DNA from: Pseudoxanthomonas sacheonensis
GTDB lineage: Bacteria; Pseudomonadota; Gammaproteobacteria; Xanthomonadales; Xanthomonadaceae
DNA length: 64,000 nt
Direction: 5' to 3'
Assembly (NCBI RefSeq): GCF_010093305.1
Contig: NZ_PDWS01000007.1
Coordinates: forward strand, 1-64,000
The position numbers were made by a program, and so were the translations under genes. Shown in pieces: positions 33,993-43,655 of this stretch (position 1 is its first letter; each line of letters begins with the position of its first letter). The notes beneath the pieces are model-generated. The model ran no database searches and was not told where the DNA came from. It worked only from the letters and a program-made list of their open reading frames with translations.

Positions 33993-36431
33993 TCAGAACG
34001 TGTAGCGGATCCGCGAGTAGTAATACGCGCCGTTGCTGCCGATCGGCGAGAGCACGTCGTAGGGCAGGTTGCCGAAATAGGCGATGTCGTCGATGGAGCG
34101 GTCCGGGTATTCGTCGGTCAGGTTCTGTCCGCCCAGCGCTACGCTCCATTTCGGCGTGATGCGGTATTCCACTTCCGCATCCAGCTGCCATTCCGCACCA
34201 TAGGTCTGACGCGGCTCGAAACCCCCGCCGAAGTTGAACACGCGCGTGGCGCTGCCATGGCGGCTGACGCGACCCAACAGGTTCCACTTGTCGCTGTTCC
34301 AGTTGGCCGACAACAACGCGCGGGTGCGCGGCGCGGCGTCGGTCAGCGTGTTGCTCTCCTCGATGCCGAACAGCACGTAATCCGGATCCAGCGCGGTCAG
34401 CTCGGCCGGGGTGGGGGTGATGCGCTTGATTTCGGTCTTGGCGTAGCTGTAGGTGCCGCTGAGCAGTAGATCGCCGCTGCCCAGTTTCTGGCGCCAGTTG
34501 GCTACCAACTCGGCGCCTTCGGTGCGCGTGTCGGCGGCATTGATGAAGAAATTCACGCTCTGCACGCCGGACACGCCGAACTCTTCTTCCACGAACTCGG
34601 TCAGCGCATCGCCGCTGATGCGTTCGGTCAGGGCCACGCGGTCGTCTATGTCGATGCGGAACACATCCAGCGACAGATCGAAGTGCTCGCCGATCTTGCT
34701 GGTGAAGCCCAGGCTGAAGTTCACCGACTTCTCCGGCTCCAGCGGCTTGGCGCCCAAGGCCTGCGCGATGGGATTGTTGACCGACAGCAGGCGGCCCTGC
34801 AGCAGCTGGCCGGACGCGTCGTAGCCGGTGGAAGTGGCTTCGTAGCCGATCTGGCTCAGCGACGGGGCGCGGAAGTTGTTGGACACCGAGCCGCGCAGGG
34901 CGAAGACGGGCGCGAATTCGTAGCGCGCCGCCAGCTTGCCGGTGAGTTCGCCGCCGAAGTCGTCGTAGTGCTCGTAGCGTGCGGCGATGTCGGTGGTGAA
35001 TTTCTCGCCGAAGTTGCTGGACAGGCTGGCGTACGCGCTGGACACGTCGCGCGACAGGTGGGCGACGTCCTGCGGGGTCAGTCCGCCGCCGGCTTGCGAA
35101 CCGGTCGGCCGGTCTGTGAATGGACCGGCCGCATAGGAAGCCGGGTCGCCGGCGCCGGTGTCGTATTCCTCGCGGCGCAATTCCACGCCGGCGGCGAAGG
35201 TATGGCGGTTGTCGCCGGCATCGAAGCCGCGGCTGACGTCGAAGTTGGCCAGCGCTTGCTTGAATTCATAGTCGCCAGTCTTGAATCTGGTCGGGCTGCC
35301 CGGTCCCAGCGACGCATTGAGCGAATTCTCCAGCCGATAGGTGAAGGAATTGCGGCCGTAGTTGAGGCTGGCGTCGTAGTCCCAATCGCCCCATTGGCCG
35401 CGCAGGCCGGCCACGCCGGCCAGATCCCGGTTCTCGCCGATGGAGATCGGCCGGTAGCCGTCCGGATACACCTCTTTCCAGTTCGCCACGCCATCGGGAT
35501 AACGGAAATAGTTGGCGCCTCGGGTGTCGCTCTGATTGAAGGTGCCGAAGGCGTAGAGTTCCGCGTTTTCGCCGACCGGCAGCGCGCTGTTGAGCCAGGC
35601 ATTGAGCGCCTTGGATTCTCCATCGCCCAGGTGGTAGTTGCGCTGGCCGGCCAGGGCCAGGTTGTCGGGAGTCTGTTCCTCGAAGAACGGAATCTGGTCG
35701 AAGCCGGCGCGGTTGGTGGCTTCGCGGTTCTTCAGTTCCAGGCCGACGCGGAAGAAACCGTCGTCGCCGATGCGGCTGCCGACCTGGGCGCTGGCGAAGC
35801 TGGTCTGGCCGTCGGTGACGGTTTCGTCGATCGGCTCCACATCGGTGTGGTGCGCGCCGAAACTCGCTTCGTACGATCCGCCTTCGGGCGCGTCGTTGAG
35901 GATGACGTTGATGACGCCGGCCACCGCATCGGAACCGTATTGCGCACCGGCGCCGTCGCGCAGCACTTCGATGCGCTTGATCGCGCTGACCGGGATGGCG
36001 TTGAAATCGACCGGCGTGGTGCCCTTGCCGATCTTGCTGTCGGTATTGACCAGCGCGCTGGTATGGCGGCGCTTGCCGTTGACCAGCACCAGGATCTGGT
36101 TGGGGCTCAAGCCGCGCAGTTGCGCGGCGCGGATATGGTCGGCACCGCCGGAGTTGGACTGGCGCGGGAAATTGAACGACGGCAGCAAGGCCTGCAGGGC
36201 GCTGCCGAGTTCGCCGTTCAACACGCCGGCTTTGCGGATGTCTTCGGCGGTCAGCACGTCGATCGGCGAGGTGGACTCCAGCACGGTGCGGTCGGTGGCG
36301 CGGGTGCCGGTGACGATGACGGTATCGAGATTGGTGGCTTCTGCGGTTTCGATGGCGTCTTGCGCGAAGGCGGGGCTGGCGAGCGCCAGCGCGATGGCGA
36401 CGCCGAGCGGCGTCACGAGGTGACGGGACAT
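33993..36431 (-). CDS. TonB-dependent outer-membrane receptor 1
   Basis: The 812-residue protein has a signal peptide (MSRHLVTPLGVAIALALASPAFA|QD), a TonB-box-like LDTVIVTGTR segment, and a plug domain with AQLRGLSPNQILVLVNGKRRH and IKRIEVLRDGAGAQYGSDAVAGVINVIL. A large beta-barrel follows, ending in the aromatic Y-S-R-I-R-Y-T-F. Such receptors import siderophores, vitamins or glycans using TonB energy. The substrate cannot be read from sequence, and no transport partner lies next to it. It is a paralogue of the receptor at 45.5-47.9 kb; the two share plug motifs over long stretches. The ATG at 36431 directly precedes the signal peptide. Confidence 0.93.
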   Translation of the reverse strand: MSRHLVTPLGVAIALALASPAFAQDAIETAEATNLDTVIVTGTRATDRTVLESTSPIDVLTAEDIRKAGVLNGELGSALQALLPSFNFPRQSNSGGADHIRAAQLRGLSPNQILVLVNGKRRHTSALVNTDSKIGKGTTPVDFNAIPVSAIKRIEVLRDGAGAQYGSDAVAGVINVILNDAPEGGSYEASFGAHHTDVEPIDETVTDGQTSFASAQVGSRIGDDGFFRVGLELKNREATNRAGFDQIPFFEEQTPDNLALAGQRNYHLGDGESKALNAWLNSALPVGENAELYAFGTFNQSDTRGANYFRYPDGVANWKEVYPDGYRPISIGENRDLAGVAGLRGQWGDWDYDASLNYGRNSFTYRLENSLNASLGPGSPTRFKTGDYEFKQALANFDVSRGFDAGDNRHTFAAGVELRREEYDTGAGDPASYAAGPFTDRPTGSQAGGGLTPQDVAHLSRDVSSAYASLSSNFGEKFTTDIAARYEHYDDFGGELTGKLAARYEFAPVFALRGSVSNNFRAPSLSQIGYEATSTGYDASGQLLQGRLLSVNNPIAQALGAKPLEPEKSVNFSLGFTSKIGEHFDLSLDVFRIDIDDRVALTERISGDALTEFVEEEFGVSGVQSVNFFINAADTRTEGAELVANWRQKLGSGDLLLSGTYSYAKTEIKRITPTPAELTALDPDYVLFGIEESNTLTDAAPRTRALLSANWNSDKWNLLGRVSRHGSATRVFNFGGGFEPRQTYGAEWQLDAEVEYRITPKWSVALGGQNLTDEYPDRSIDDIAYFGNLPYDVLSPIGSNGAYYYSRIRYTF

Positions 36432-36778
36432 GGGAACTCCTGGGTGGGGGGTTAACGGCAAACGAAAAGGTCGTGACGCGACTCGCCGCAAAGGCGAGGG
36501 ACTTTCGCCTCAACAACGACCGCGCATGCGATCGGCCATGTCGCCAGGGCGGCCGCCGGGCGTTCTCATGGGAATGCGTGCAGGCAGTGTGTTCATCGCA
36601 GTCCGACTCTTGGAATCATCGCGTGGGAGCGACTGTAGGAGGCATTAATCCCACACGCCGGAAGGGAATGTCAACATCCATCCGGATAAAGCGATACAGT
36701 ATTCCGTCAGCGGCAACAATGGTGGGCGCGAATGCGGCCTATGCTGGCGGCTCTTTTTTTGACCACGGGAGTGAGGGC
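36432..36778. other. Divergent regulatory region between TonB receptor 1 and a lipoprotein gene
   Basis: This stretch of about 350 bp holds no convincing gene. A small hairpin CTCGCC/GGCGAG (36482-36498) lies in the receptor leader about 50 nt before its start. No cobalamin riboswitch box or Fur-type palindrome was found by eye. Confidence 0.4.
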
Positions 36779-37255
36779 ATGGTTGTTCGCGGCATCGCAT
36801 TGGCACTGCTGCTGGGTTTGGGCGCGTGCGCGACGCTGCCGCAAGCGCCGTCGTCCTCCACGCAGGTCAATGCGACGATGCAGGGCGACGCGGCGCGGCC
36901 GGCGCAGGCGCGGGGCTGGGTGCGCAGCGAGCTTTATTTCGGCGTGGGGGAGGAAAGCGGCCCGGCCGACCGGCCGCAGGCCGAGCCGATCAGCGAGGCG
37001 CAGTGGCGCGCGTTCCTGGACAAGGAGGTGACATCCCGTTTTCCCGACGGTCTGACCGTGTTCGATGCGTACGGCCAGTGGCTGTTCCGCGGCGCCAAGG
37101 AGCCGAACCGGTTAAGTACTAAAGTGCTGGTGATTCTGCATGAGGACACCCCACAGCGGACTGCGGATATCGAGGCGATCCGGCTGGCGTGGAAGCAGGC
37201 GACCAAGCATCAGTCGGTGTTGTGGTCGAAGCAGGCGGCGGAAGTTTCTTTTTGA
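36779..37255 (+). CDS. DUF3574 lipoprotein
   Basis: The 158-residue protein starts MVVRGIALALLLGLGAC with a textbook lipobox (L-G-A-C, lipidated Cys about residue 17). It continues into a DUF3574-like domain: SELYFGVGEE near residue 52, WRAFLDKEVTSRFPDGLTVFDAYGQW, STKVLVILHED and IEAIRLAWKQATKHQSVLW. The family consists of small exported proteins of unknown function. The start is supported by GGGAGTGAGG upstream. No operon partner is evident, and repeats follow it. Confidence 0.85.
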   Translation: MVVRGIALALLLGLGACATLPQAPSSSTQVNATMQGDAARPAQARGWVRSELYFGVGEESGPADRPQAEPISEAQWRAFLDKEVTSRFPDGLTVFDAYGQWLFRGAKEPNRLSTKVLVILHEDTPQRTADIEAIRLAWKQATKHQSVLWSKQAAEVSF

Positions 37256-37667
37256 AGGCACATGGCTGATTGAAGACACATAGCTGAAGGTTTGCTAGGT
37301 GCCGATCGAAGAACCCTTCCCTCGCTTGCGGGGGAAGGTGCCGAAGGCGGATGGGGGCGCTCTTGGCGGAGTCTCATCCCATCAAAGCAAAAGCATTTCG
37401 CGCTACGCGCGAGTCACTTTTCTTTGAACGGCAAAGAAAAGTAACCAAAAGAAAGCCGCCCTAACGTCGCGCCCGACGATGAAGCCGTCGGGTCCGCAAG
37501 TGGCGCAGGAATTTCCGTAAGGCGCATCCTGCGCCTCCGGAAACGGCGCACATCCCTGTGCGCCGCCCCTTCGGGGTTTACCTGCGCCACTTGCCGCGAC
37601 TCACGGGGCATTGGTAGTGCAAGATCAAGATCAAGATCAACGACAAAATCCAACCTGCGAGCCAAGA
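37256..37667. other. Repeat-rich intergenic region with a multi-hairpin element
   Basis: There is no gene here. A CCCTCATCCGCC-family unit (37313-37360, reverse orientation) is followed by hairpin ACTTTTCTTTG/CAAAGAAAAGT (37416-37442), hairpin CCCGACG/CGTCGGG (37472-37492), and a domain closed by a perfect 13-bp stem (37497-37509 with 37581-37593). That domain encloses three further hairpins: TTTCCG..AGGCGCA/TGCGCCT..CGGAAA (37512-37543), GGCGCACA/TGTGCGCC (37545-37564), and CCCC-TT-CGGGG (about 37566-37576). It looks like a conserved folded repeat or noncoding RNA rather than random DNA. Confidence 0.65.
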
Positions 37668-39254
37668 ATGCCCTCAACTCCCGCACCCTCCCGCCGCTGG
37701 TTCGTAGCAGGCGACCTCAACGGCTTCTTCGGCCTGGTGGTCGACAACCTGTCGATCCTGGGCTTCATCGCCATGGCCTTGATCGGGATCTTCGGATTCC
37801 CAGCCGAGGTGGTGTACCAGCGCATGTTTCCGGGTACCGCGCTGGGCGTGCTGGTCGGCAACCTGATCTACACGTGGATGGCGCGAAGGCTGGCGGCCCA
37901 GACCGGTCGCGACGACGTCACCGCGATGCCGCTGGGTCTGGACGCACCGACCAGCATCGGCATGGCGCTGCTGGTGCTGGGGCCGGCGTTCCTGGCCTTC
38001 AAGCAACAGGGATTGGAGCCGCAGGCCGCGGCCATCGCCACCTGGCAGCTGGGCATGGCGTCGTTGATCGTGATGGGCGTGCTGAAGCTGGTGCTCTCGT
38101 TCTTCGGCGATGCGGTGACGCGGATCGTGCCGCGCGCCGGCCTACTGGGCTCCATCGGCGGCGCGGCGCTGACGCTGCTGGGCTTCCTGCCATTGATCGA
38201 AACCCTGCGCTCGCCCATCGTCGGCTTTGTCACCTTCGGCCTGCTGCTGTACGTACTGGTGGCCAAGGGCCGCTTGCCGGTGAAGATTCCCGGCGTGCTG
38301 CTGGCCTTCATCGTCGGCACATCGCTTTACTACGGGTTGGGACTGGCCGGCCTGGGCACGCCCGGGTTCGCCTTGCCCGAAGCGGTGCCGCTCAGCTTCA
38401 CTTTGCCGCTGCCCACGCTCGGTTTCATCGACGGACTTCCGGCTACCGTTCCCTACCTGCCCTTGCTGTTGCCGTTCGGTCTGCTGATGGTGGTGGGCGG
38501 CATCAACGTCAGCGAAAGCGCGCGCGCGGCCGGCGACGACTACCGCACCCGCGACGTGCTGCTGGCCGAAGCGGTGTCCACTTTGGTCGCAGGCTTCTGC
38601 GGCGGCGTGGCCCAGACCACGCCCTACATCGGTCAGCCCGCCTACAAGCACATGGGCGCGCGCAGCGGCTATACGCTGCTGACCGGTATCTTCATCGGCC
38701 TGGGCGGGATCCTGGGTTACGTATCGGGGCTGGTGCAGTGGCTGCCGCTGGCGGTGCTGGCGCCGATCATCGTCTACGTGGGCCTGGACATCACCGTGCA
38801 GGCGTTCAACGAAACCCCGCGCAAGCACGCCATCGCGGTGGCGCTGGGTTTCCTGCCTTCGATCGCGTATCTGCTCAACATCAAGTTCGGCAACCCGGCG
38901 TGGATTCCACCGGAGAAATTCGCCGCGCTCTACAGCGGCACGGACGGGCATGGCCTGCCGGATCTGGCCACCATCGTGACCCTGGGCAACGGTTTCATCA
39001 TCACGGCGATGATCTGGACCACCGCGCTGGTGGCCATGATCGACCGGCGCCACCTGCATGCGGTGCTGGCGCTGTTGTTCGGCGCGGCGCTGACGCTGTT
39101 CGGCTTCATCCATTCGGTGGATCCGCGTGGCGGCATCTATCTGCCGTGGGACCTGGTTGGCTTGCCGAAGGTCATCATGTGGCAGTTCTTCGGTGCGTAC
39201 GTGGCGCTGGCGGTGTTGCTGGGGCTGCTGTCGCTGCAAAAGGAAGAAACGTAG
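37668..39254 (+). CDS. NCS2/AzgA-like permease
   Basis: The 528-residue membrane protein has about twelve to fourteen hydrophobic segments. The N-terminus VAGDLNGFFGLVVDNLSILGFIAMALIGIFGFP and the DDVTAMPLGLDAPTSIGMALLVLGPAF region resemble the nucleobase-cation symporter-2/AzgA family (purine, xanthine or uracil permeases). Conserved polar stretches in mid-protein include NVSESARAAGDDYRTRDVLLAEAVSTLVAGFCGGVAQTTPYIGQPAYKHMGARSGYT. It is longer than most AzgA proteins (about 430-450), so the substrate could differ. The ATG at 37668 is chosen over an upstream in-frame GTG whose codons are repeat-like. No catabolic neighbours suggest a substrate. Confidence 0.85.
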   Translation: MPSTPAPSRRWFVAGDLNGFFGLVVDNLSILGFIAMALIGIFGFPAEVVYQRMFPGTALGVLVGNLIYTWMARRLAAQTGRDDVTAMPLGLDAPTSIGMALLVLGPAFLAFKQQGLEPQAAAIATWQLGMASLIVMGVLKLVLSFFGDAVTRIVPRAGLLGSIGGAALTLLGFLPLIETLRSPIVGFVTFGLLLYVLVAKGRLPVKIPGVLLAFIVGTSLYYGLGLAGLGTPGFALPEAVPLSFTLPLPTLGFIDGLPATVPYLPLLLPFGLLMVVGGINVSESARAAGDDYRTRDVLLAEAVSTLVAGFCGGVAQTTPYIGQPAYKHMGARSGYTLLTGIFIGLGGILGYVSGLVQWLPLAVLAPIIVYVGLDITVQAFNETPRKHAIAVALGFLPSIAYLLNIKFGNPAWIPPEKFAALYSGTDGHGLPDLATIVTLGNGFIITAMIWTTALVAMIDRRHLHAVLALLFGAALTLFGFIHSVDPRGGIYLPWDLVGLPKVIMWQFFGAYVALAVLLGLLSLQKEET

Positions 39255-39286
39255 GGCGGGCACTGCCCGCCTTCGCGGTTGCTTTG

Positions 39287-39398
39287 CCCCCTTTGAAAAA
39301 GGGGGCTACGGGGGATTCGCTTTTGACTTTGCTCCTGTTCTTGCTTCCTGCATTTCGCGAAAAGCAAATCCCCCTCGGTCCCCCTTTTTCAAAGCGGG
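39287..39398. repeat. Long inverted-repeat element, CCCCCTTTGAAAAAGGGGG family (copy 1)
   Basis: The left part reads CCCCCTTTGAAAAAGGGGG then GGGGGATTCGC, and the right part mirrors it (GCAAATCCCCC then CCCCCTTTTTCAAAG). Each half also folds on itself. A second, more perfect copy lies at 63465-63552. Confidence 0.85.
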
Positions 39399-39455
39399 AG
39401 GTCGATTTCCAGCATCTTGGGGCCTTCTGCCGCCCCAACGGGCGTCTCGCCCTGC

Positions 39456-39483
39456 CTTGAAACACGGCCGTTCAACCGCATCT
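39456..39483 (+). promoter_or_regulatory. Sigma-32 heat-shock promoter of clpB
   Basis: CTTGAAA (39456-39462), a 13-bp spacer and CCGCATCT (39476-39483) match the sigma-32 consensus CTTGAAA-N11-16-CCCCATnT with one mismatch in the -10. The start near 39490 leaves about 40 nt before the ATG. Confidence 0.75.
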
Positions 39484-39530
39484 GGATAACATCGCCGGCA
39501 CGCCGGCCACCCTTTCCAGAGGTAATCCCG

Positions 39531-42116
39531 ATGCGCATGGACAAGCTCACTTCGCGCTTCCAGCAGGCGCTGGCCGACGCGCAATCGCTGGCTGTTGGCC
39601 GCGACCACAACATGATCGAACCGGTGCATGTGCTGACCGCGCTCCTGGACCAGTCCGACGGCAGTACCCGTCCGCTGCTGGCCCAGGCCGGCGTCAACGT
39701 GCCGGTGCTGCGCGAGCGCCTGACCGAAGCGCTGGACAAGCTGCCCAAGGTCTCCGGCCAGGCCGGCAACCTGTCCATCGGCAACGATCTCAACCGCCTG
39801 CTCAACGTCACCGACAAACTGGCCCAGCAGCATGGCGACCAGTTCATCGCCAGCGAGTGGTTCGTGCTGGCCGCGCTGGAAGACAAGGGCACGCTGGGCA
39901 TGGCTTTGCGCGCAGCGGGCGCGGACAAGGCCAAGCTGGAGGCGGCGATAGAAAAAGTACGGGGCGGCGAGAGCGTGCAGTCCGAAAACGCCGAGGAACA
40001 GCGCCAGGCGCTGGAGAAATACACCATCGACCTGACCGCACGCGCCGAGTCCGGCAAGCTCGACCCGGTCATCGGCCGCGACGAAGAGATCCGCCGCACC
40101 ATCCAGGTCCTGCAGCGCCGCACCAAGAACAACCCGGTGCTGATCGGCGAACCCGGCGTAGGCAAGACCGCGATCGTGGAGGGCCTGGCCCAGCGCATCG
40201 TCAACGGCGAAGTGCCCGAAGGCTTGAAGAACCGCCGCGTGCTCTCGCTGGACATGGGCGCGCTGATCGCCGGCGCCAAGTTCCGCGGCGAGTTCGAAGA
40301 GCGACTCAAAGCGGTGCTCAACGATCTGTCCAAGACCGAGGGGCAGGTGATCCTGTTCATCGACGAACTGCACACTATGGTCGGCGCGGGCAAGGCCGAA
40401 GGCTCCATGGACGCCGGCAACATGCTCAAGCCGGCGCTGGCGCGTGGCGAGCTGCATTGCATCGGCGCCACCACCCTGGACGAATACCGCAAATACGTGG
40501 AGAAGGACGCCGCGCTGGAGCGCCGCTTCCAGAAAGTCTTCGTGGGCGAACCCACGGTGGAAGACACCATCGCCATCCTGCGCGGGCTGAAGGAACGCTA
40601 CGCGGTGCATCACGGCGTGGAGATCACCGACCCGGCCATCGTCGCCGCCGCCACGCTTTCGCACCGCTATATCGCCGACCGACAGCTGCCCGACAAGGCC
40701 ATCGACCTGATGGACGAAGCCGCCTCGCGCATCCGCATGGAGATCGACTCCAAGCCGGAGGAGCTGGACCGCAAGGAACGCCGCCTGATCCAGCTGAAGA
40801 TCCAGCGCGAGATGCTGAAGAAGGAAAAGGACGACGAATCGAAGAAGCGCCTGGCCGACCTGGAAGCCGATATCGAATCGCTGGAACGCGAATTCTCCGA
40901 CCTAAACGAAGTGTGGAAATCGGAGAAAGCCGCGCTGCAGGGCGCGACCAAGGTCAAGGAGCAGATCGAACAGGCCAAGCTGGACCTGGAAGCCGCGCAG
41001 CGCCACCAGGACTACGCGCGCATGAGCGAGATCCAGTACGGACTGCTGCCGGAGCTGGAGAAACAGCTCAAGGCAGCGCAGGAAGTGGAACAGAAGGATT
41101 TCAAGCTGGTGCAGGACCGGGTGACCGCCGAAGAGATCGCCGAAGTGGTGTCGCGCTGGACCGGCATTCCGGTCAGCAAGATGCTGGAGGGCGAGCGCGA
41201 GAAGCTGCTGAAGATGGAGTCGCAGCTGCATACGCGCGTGGTCGGGCAGGAGGAAGCGATCAAGGTCGTATCCGATGCGATGCGCCGTTCGCGCGCCGGC
41301 CTGTCCGATCCCAACCGTCCCACCGGCTCGTTCCTGTTCCTGGGCCCGACCGGCGTGGGCAAGACCGAGCTGTGCAAGGCGCTGGCCGAATTCCTGTTCG
41401 ACAGCAGCGACGCCATGATCCGCATCGACATGAGCGAGTTCATGGAGAAGCACAGCGTCGCACGTTTGATCGGCGCGCCTCCGGGCTATGTCGGCTACGA
41501 AGAAGGCGGTTATCTGACCGAAGCCGTGCGCCGCCGCCCGTATTCGCTGATCCTGCTGGACGAAGTGGAGAAGGCGCACAGCGATGTGTTCAACATCCTG
41601 CTGCAGGTATTGGACGACGGCCGCCTGACCGACGGACAGGGCCGCACGGTGGATTTCCGCAATACCGTCATCGTGATGACCTCCAACCTCGGTTCGCAGA
41701 TGATCCAGGAGATGTCCGGCGACGACTCCGCCGAGGCGTACACGCAGATGAAGGCCGCGGTGATGGGCGTGGTGCAGGCGCACTTCCGCCCGGAGTTCAT
41801 CAACCGGCTGGACGACATCGTGGTTTTCCATCCGCTGGACAAGGCGCAGATACGGGAGATCGCCCGAATCCAGTTGAAAGGCCTGGAGAAGCGCCTGGGC
41901 GAACGCGGGCTGCGGATCGAACTGGAAGACAGCGCCTTGCAGTTGCTGGGCAATGTGGGCTTCGACCCGGTGTACGGGGCGCGTCCGCTCAAGCGCGCCA
42001 TCCAGCAGCAGCTGGAGAATCCGCTGGCGCAGAAGATCCTGGCGGGCGAGTTCGCCGGCGGCGACACCATCCGGGTAGGGGCCAGCGGCGGTGGCCTGGT
42101 TTTTACGCGCGGTTAA
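39531..42116 (+). CDS. clpB: ATP-dependent disaggregase ClpB
   Basis: ClpB is a hexameric Hsp100 chaperone that, with DnaK, pulls proteins out of aggregates after heat stress. The 861-residue protein has the N-domain ([21 protein letters not shown]), a first AAA+ module with Walker A GEPGVGKT (about residue 206) and pore loop [10 protein letters not shown]. The coiled-coil M-domain (about 400-525) and a second AAA+ module with GPTGVGKT (about 605), [16 protein letters not shown] and the sensor-2 [11 protein letters not shown] follow. The start follows AGAGG with good spacing and a sigma-32-type promoter. An internal ATG could give the usual shorter ClpB form. Identification is secure. Confidence 0.99.
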   Translation: MRMDKLTSRFQQALADAQSLAVGRDHNMIEPVHVLTALLDQSDGSTRPLLAQAGVNVPVLRERLTEALDKLPKVSGQAGNLSIGNDLNRLLNVTDKLAQQHGDQFIASEWFVLAALEDKGTLGMALRAAGADKAKLEAAIEKVRGGESVQSENAEEQRQALEKYTIDLTARAESGKLDPVIGRDEEIRRTIQVLQRRTKNNPVLIGEPGVGKTAIVEGLAQRIVNGEVPEGLKNRRVLSLDMGALIAGAKFRGEFEERLKAVLNDLSKTEGQVILFIDELHTMVGAGKAEGSMDAGNMLKPALARGELHCIGATTLDEYRKYVEKDAALERRFQKVFVGEPTVEDTIAILRGLKERYAVHHGVEITDPAIVAAATLSHRYIADRQLPDKAIDLMDEAASRIRMEIDSKPEELDRKERRLIQLKIQREMLKKEKDDESKKRLADLEADIESLEREFSDLNEVWKSEKAALQGATKVKEQIEQAKLDLEAAQRHQDYARMSEIQYGLLPELEKQLKAAQEVEQKDFKLVQDRVTAEEIAEVVSRWTGIPVSKMLEGEREKLLKMESQLHTRVVGQEEAIKVVSDAMRRSRAGLSDPNRPTGSFLFLGPTGVGKTELCKALAEFLFDSSDAMIRIDMSEFMEKHSVARLIGAPPGYVGYEEGGYLTEAVRRRPYSLILLDEVEKAHSDVFNILLQVLDDGRLTDGQGRTVDFRNTVIVMTSNLGSQMIQEMSGDDSAEAYTQMKAAVMGVVQAHFRPEFINRLDDIVVFHPLDKAQIREIARIQLKGLEKRLGERGLRIELEDSALQLLGNVGFDPVYGARPLKRAIQQQLENPLAQKILAGEFAGGDTIRVGASGGGLVFTRG

Positions 42117-42220
42117 TCCACGGGCGTTAGCATCGCGTCGCGATCTGTAGTTGCATTACAGGCACATGGCCGCGGTTTCGCGGCCATCCCCGTTCAAATG
42201 CTTTCTCATGGAGAAACACG

Positions 42221-42655
42221 ATGCACAAGACTCTTTTCGGCGGCGCGCTGGCGCTCGGCCTTGCGCTGACGGCACTGCCCGCAGCGGCGCAGAACATGAC
42301 CTGCAAGCTGACCTTCAGTTCTTCCAGCTGGTCGATCTTCTACAAGACCACTTCCGGCACCGGTGTAGTGACCTGCAGCAACGGCCAGAGCCTGCCGGTC
42401 AAGATCACGGCCAAGGGCGGCGGGCTTACCGTGGGCAAGTCCAAGATCACCAACGGCTTCGGGGAATTCGCCGAGGTCAGGAACATCCGCGACGTGCTGG
42501 GCAGCTACGCGGCGGCCGAAGCCCATGCCGGCACCGTGAGGTCGGCCAACGCGCAAGCCATGACCAACGGCAAGGTGTCGCTGGCGCTGGCCGGCAAGGG
42601 CGAAGGCTGGGACTTGGGCGTTGCCTTCAGCAAGTTCACCCTGAAGGCGCGCTGA
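42221..42655 (+). CDS. Small exported protein of unknown function
   Basis: A 144-residue protein with a clear signal peptide (MHKTLFGGALALGLALTALPAAA|QN) and a compact mature domain. The mature part holds two cysteines (M-T-C-K-L near the start and V-V-T-C-S), which could form a disulfide, and alternating hydrophobic strands such as GQSLPVKITAKGGGLTVGKSKITNGFGEFAEV. No family was recognised. It has a GGAG ribosome-binding site and its own terminator, so it is a single-gene unit. Periplasmic location is predicted from the leader. Confidence 0.85.
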   Translation: MHKTLFGGALALGLALTALPAAAQNMTCKLTFSSSSWSIFYKTTSGTGVVTCSNGQSLPVKITAKGGGLTVGKSKITNGFGEFAEVRNIRDVLGSYAAAEAHAGTVRSANAQAMTNGKVSLALAGKGEGWDLGVAFSKFTLKAR

Positions 42656-42696
42656 CGCTCCTCCCGTCGCCGGCCACGGCGACGCAAGCAGGATTC

Positions 42697-42724
42697 AAGG
42701 CCCCGCATGAGCGGGGCCTTTTTT
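42697..42724 (+). terminator. Rho-independent terminator after the small exported protein
   Basis: AAGGCCCCGC (42697-42706) pairs with GCGGGGCCTT (42711-42720) around ATGA, followed by TTTT. Confidence 0.92.
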
Positions 42725-42939
42725 GGCCTGTCATATGAAGACCGTGAGTCCGTGCCAGGATGATTACGACTGCCGGGGGCCTGCCGCCTGCCCATTGGAG
42801 CTACCCGTATTCACCTCTGTCGCAACTGACATGGGCGCGGCCTCTCCGGGGCGGGCGGGTGCGGTGGAATTGTGAGAAATGTACCGATATCCTCGGCGGC
42901 TCAGGGCTACTTTCACCTTTCCACCCGAGGGGAACCACC

Positions 42940-43569
42940 ATGCACATTCCAAAGCTTGCCGTACTAGCGGTTCTTGGTTTGATTGTTTACGCGCCTGCGT
43001 CGACGGCGCAGGCCCAGTCCACGGTCGAATGCCAATCGCGCGATTACCAATACGACGAATGCTGGGCAGGACCTCTGCGCGCGCCGCAGCTCGTCCACCA
43101 GATTTCCAACAGCGCCTGCATCATCAACCGCAGCTGGGGTTATAACCGCCGCAGCGGATACATCTGGGTAGCCAATGGCTGCGCGGGCGTTTTCGCCGAT
43201 GTGGGCGGTTATCACCACGGACGCGGCGACACCTACGACCCGGGCGCGCGCCACTACGACGAACATGGACATGACAGCGGCGCCGTGGTCGCCGGCGCGG
43301 TGCTCGGCGCGATCCTGGCCGGGGCGGCCAGCGATTCGCACAAGGACCACCGCCACACCACCAGCAATGTTCGCTACGACAGCTCCAGCAACTACAGCGG
43401 TTGCCACGGTGTCGGCTGCATGGTCGACAACCCGGACCGGGACACCAGCCAGGACATCGACCCGCGGCCGTCGTTCGACAGGGACGGCAATCCGAATTTC
43501 GACACCAAAGGAAATTGGCAGGGCTGCCATGGCGCAGGCTGCCTGGTCGATAATCCCGACAACAACTGA
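42940..43569 (+). CDS. Secreted DUF3011-type protein with duplicated C-terminal motif
   Basis: The 209-residue protein has a signal peptide (MHIPKLAVLAVLGLIVYAPASTAQA) followed by one DUF3011 unit: V-E-C-Q-S-R-D-Y-Q-Y-D-E-C, an S-A-C-I-I-N-R-S-W-G and I-W-V-A-N-G-C-A-G-V-F. A His/Asp-rich linker has a glycine-rich hydrophobic stretch (GAVVAGAVLGAILAGAAS) that could insert in a membrane. The C-terminus repeats G-C-H-G-x-G-C-x-V-D-N-P-D twice. The function is unknown; paired cysteines suggest an oxidised envelope protein. A GAGGGGAA ribosome-binding site fixes the start. A three-unit DUF3011 protein occurs at 51.3-52.2 kb. Confidence 0.85.
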   Translation: MHIPKLAVLAVLGLIVYAPASTAQAQSTVECQSRDYQYDECWAGPLRAPQLVHQISNSACIINRSWGYNRRSGYIWVANGCAGVFADVGGYHHGRGDTYDPGARHYDEHGHDSGAVVAGAVLGAILAGAASDSHKDHRHTTSNVRYDSSSNYSGCHGVGCMVDNPDRDTSQDIDPRPSFDRDGNPNFDTKGNWQGCHGAGCLVDNPDNN

Positions 43570-43593
43570 CTGGGAGGACGGATCCGTGCGATG

Positions 43594-43621
43594 AAAAGCC
43601 CGGCGATGCCGGGCTTTTTTT
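43594..43621. terminator. Bidirectional terminator between DUF3011 gene and ybaL
   Basis: AAAAGCCCGGC (43594-43604) pairs with GCCGGGCTTTTTT (43608-43620) around GAT. A-run and T-run flank the stem, so it can serve both converging transcripts. Confidence 0.92.
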
Positions 43622-43655
43622 GTCGGACGGAGGACGTAAGGTTGGATGCGTCTTG

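Noticed and set aside
36432-36778. Cobalamin riboswitch before TonB receptor 1
   Set aside because: The conserved B12-box sequence could not be found on the receptor strand; only a short hairpin is present.
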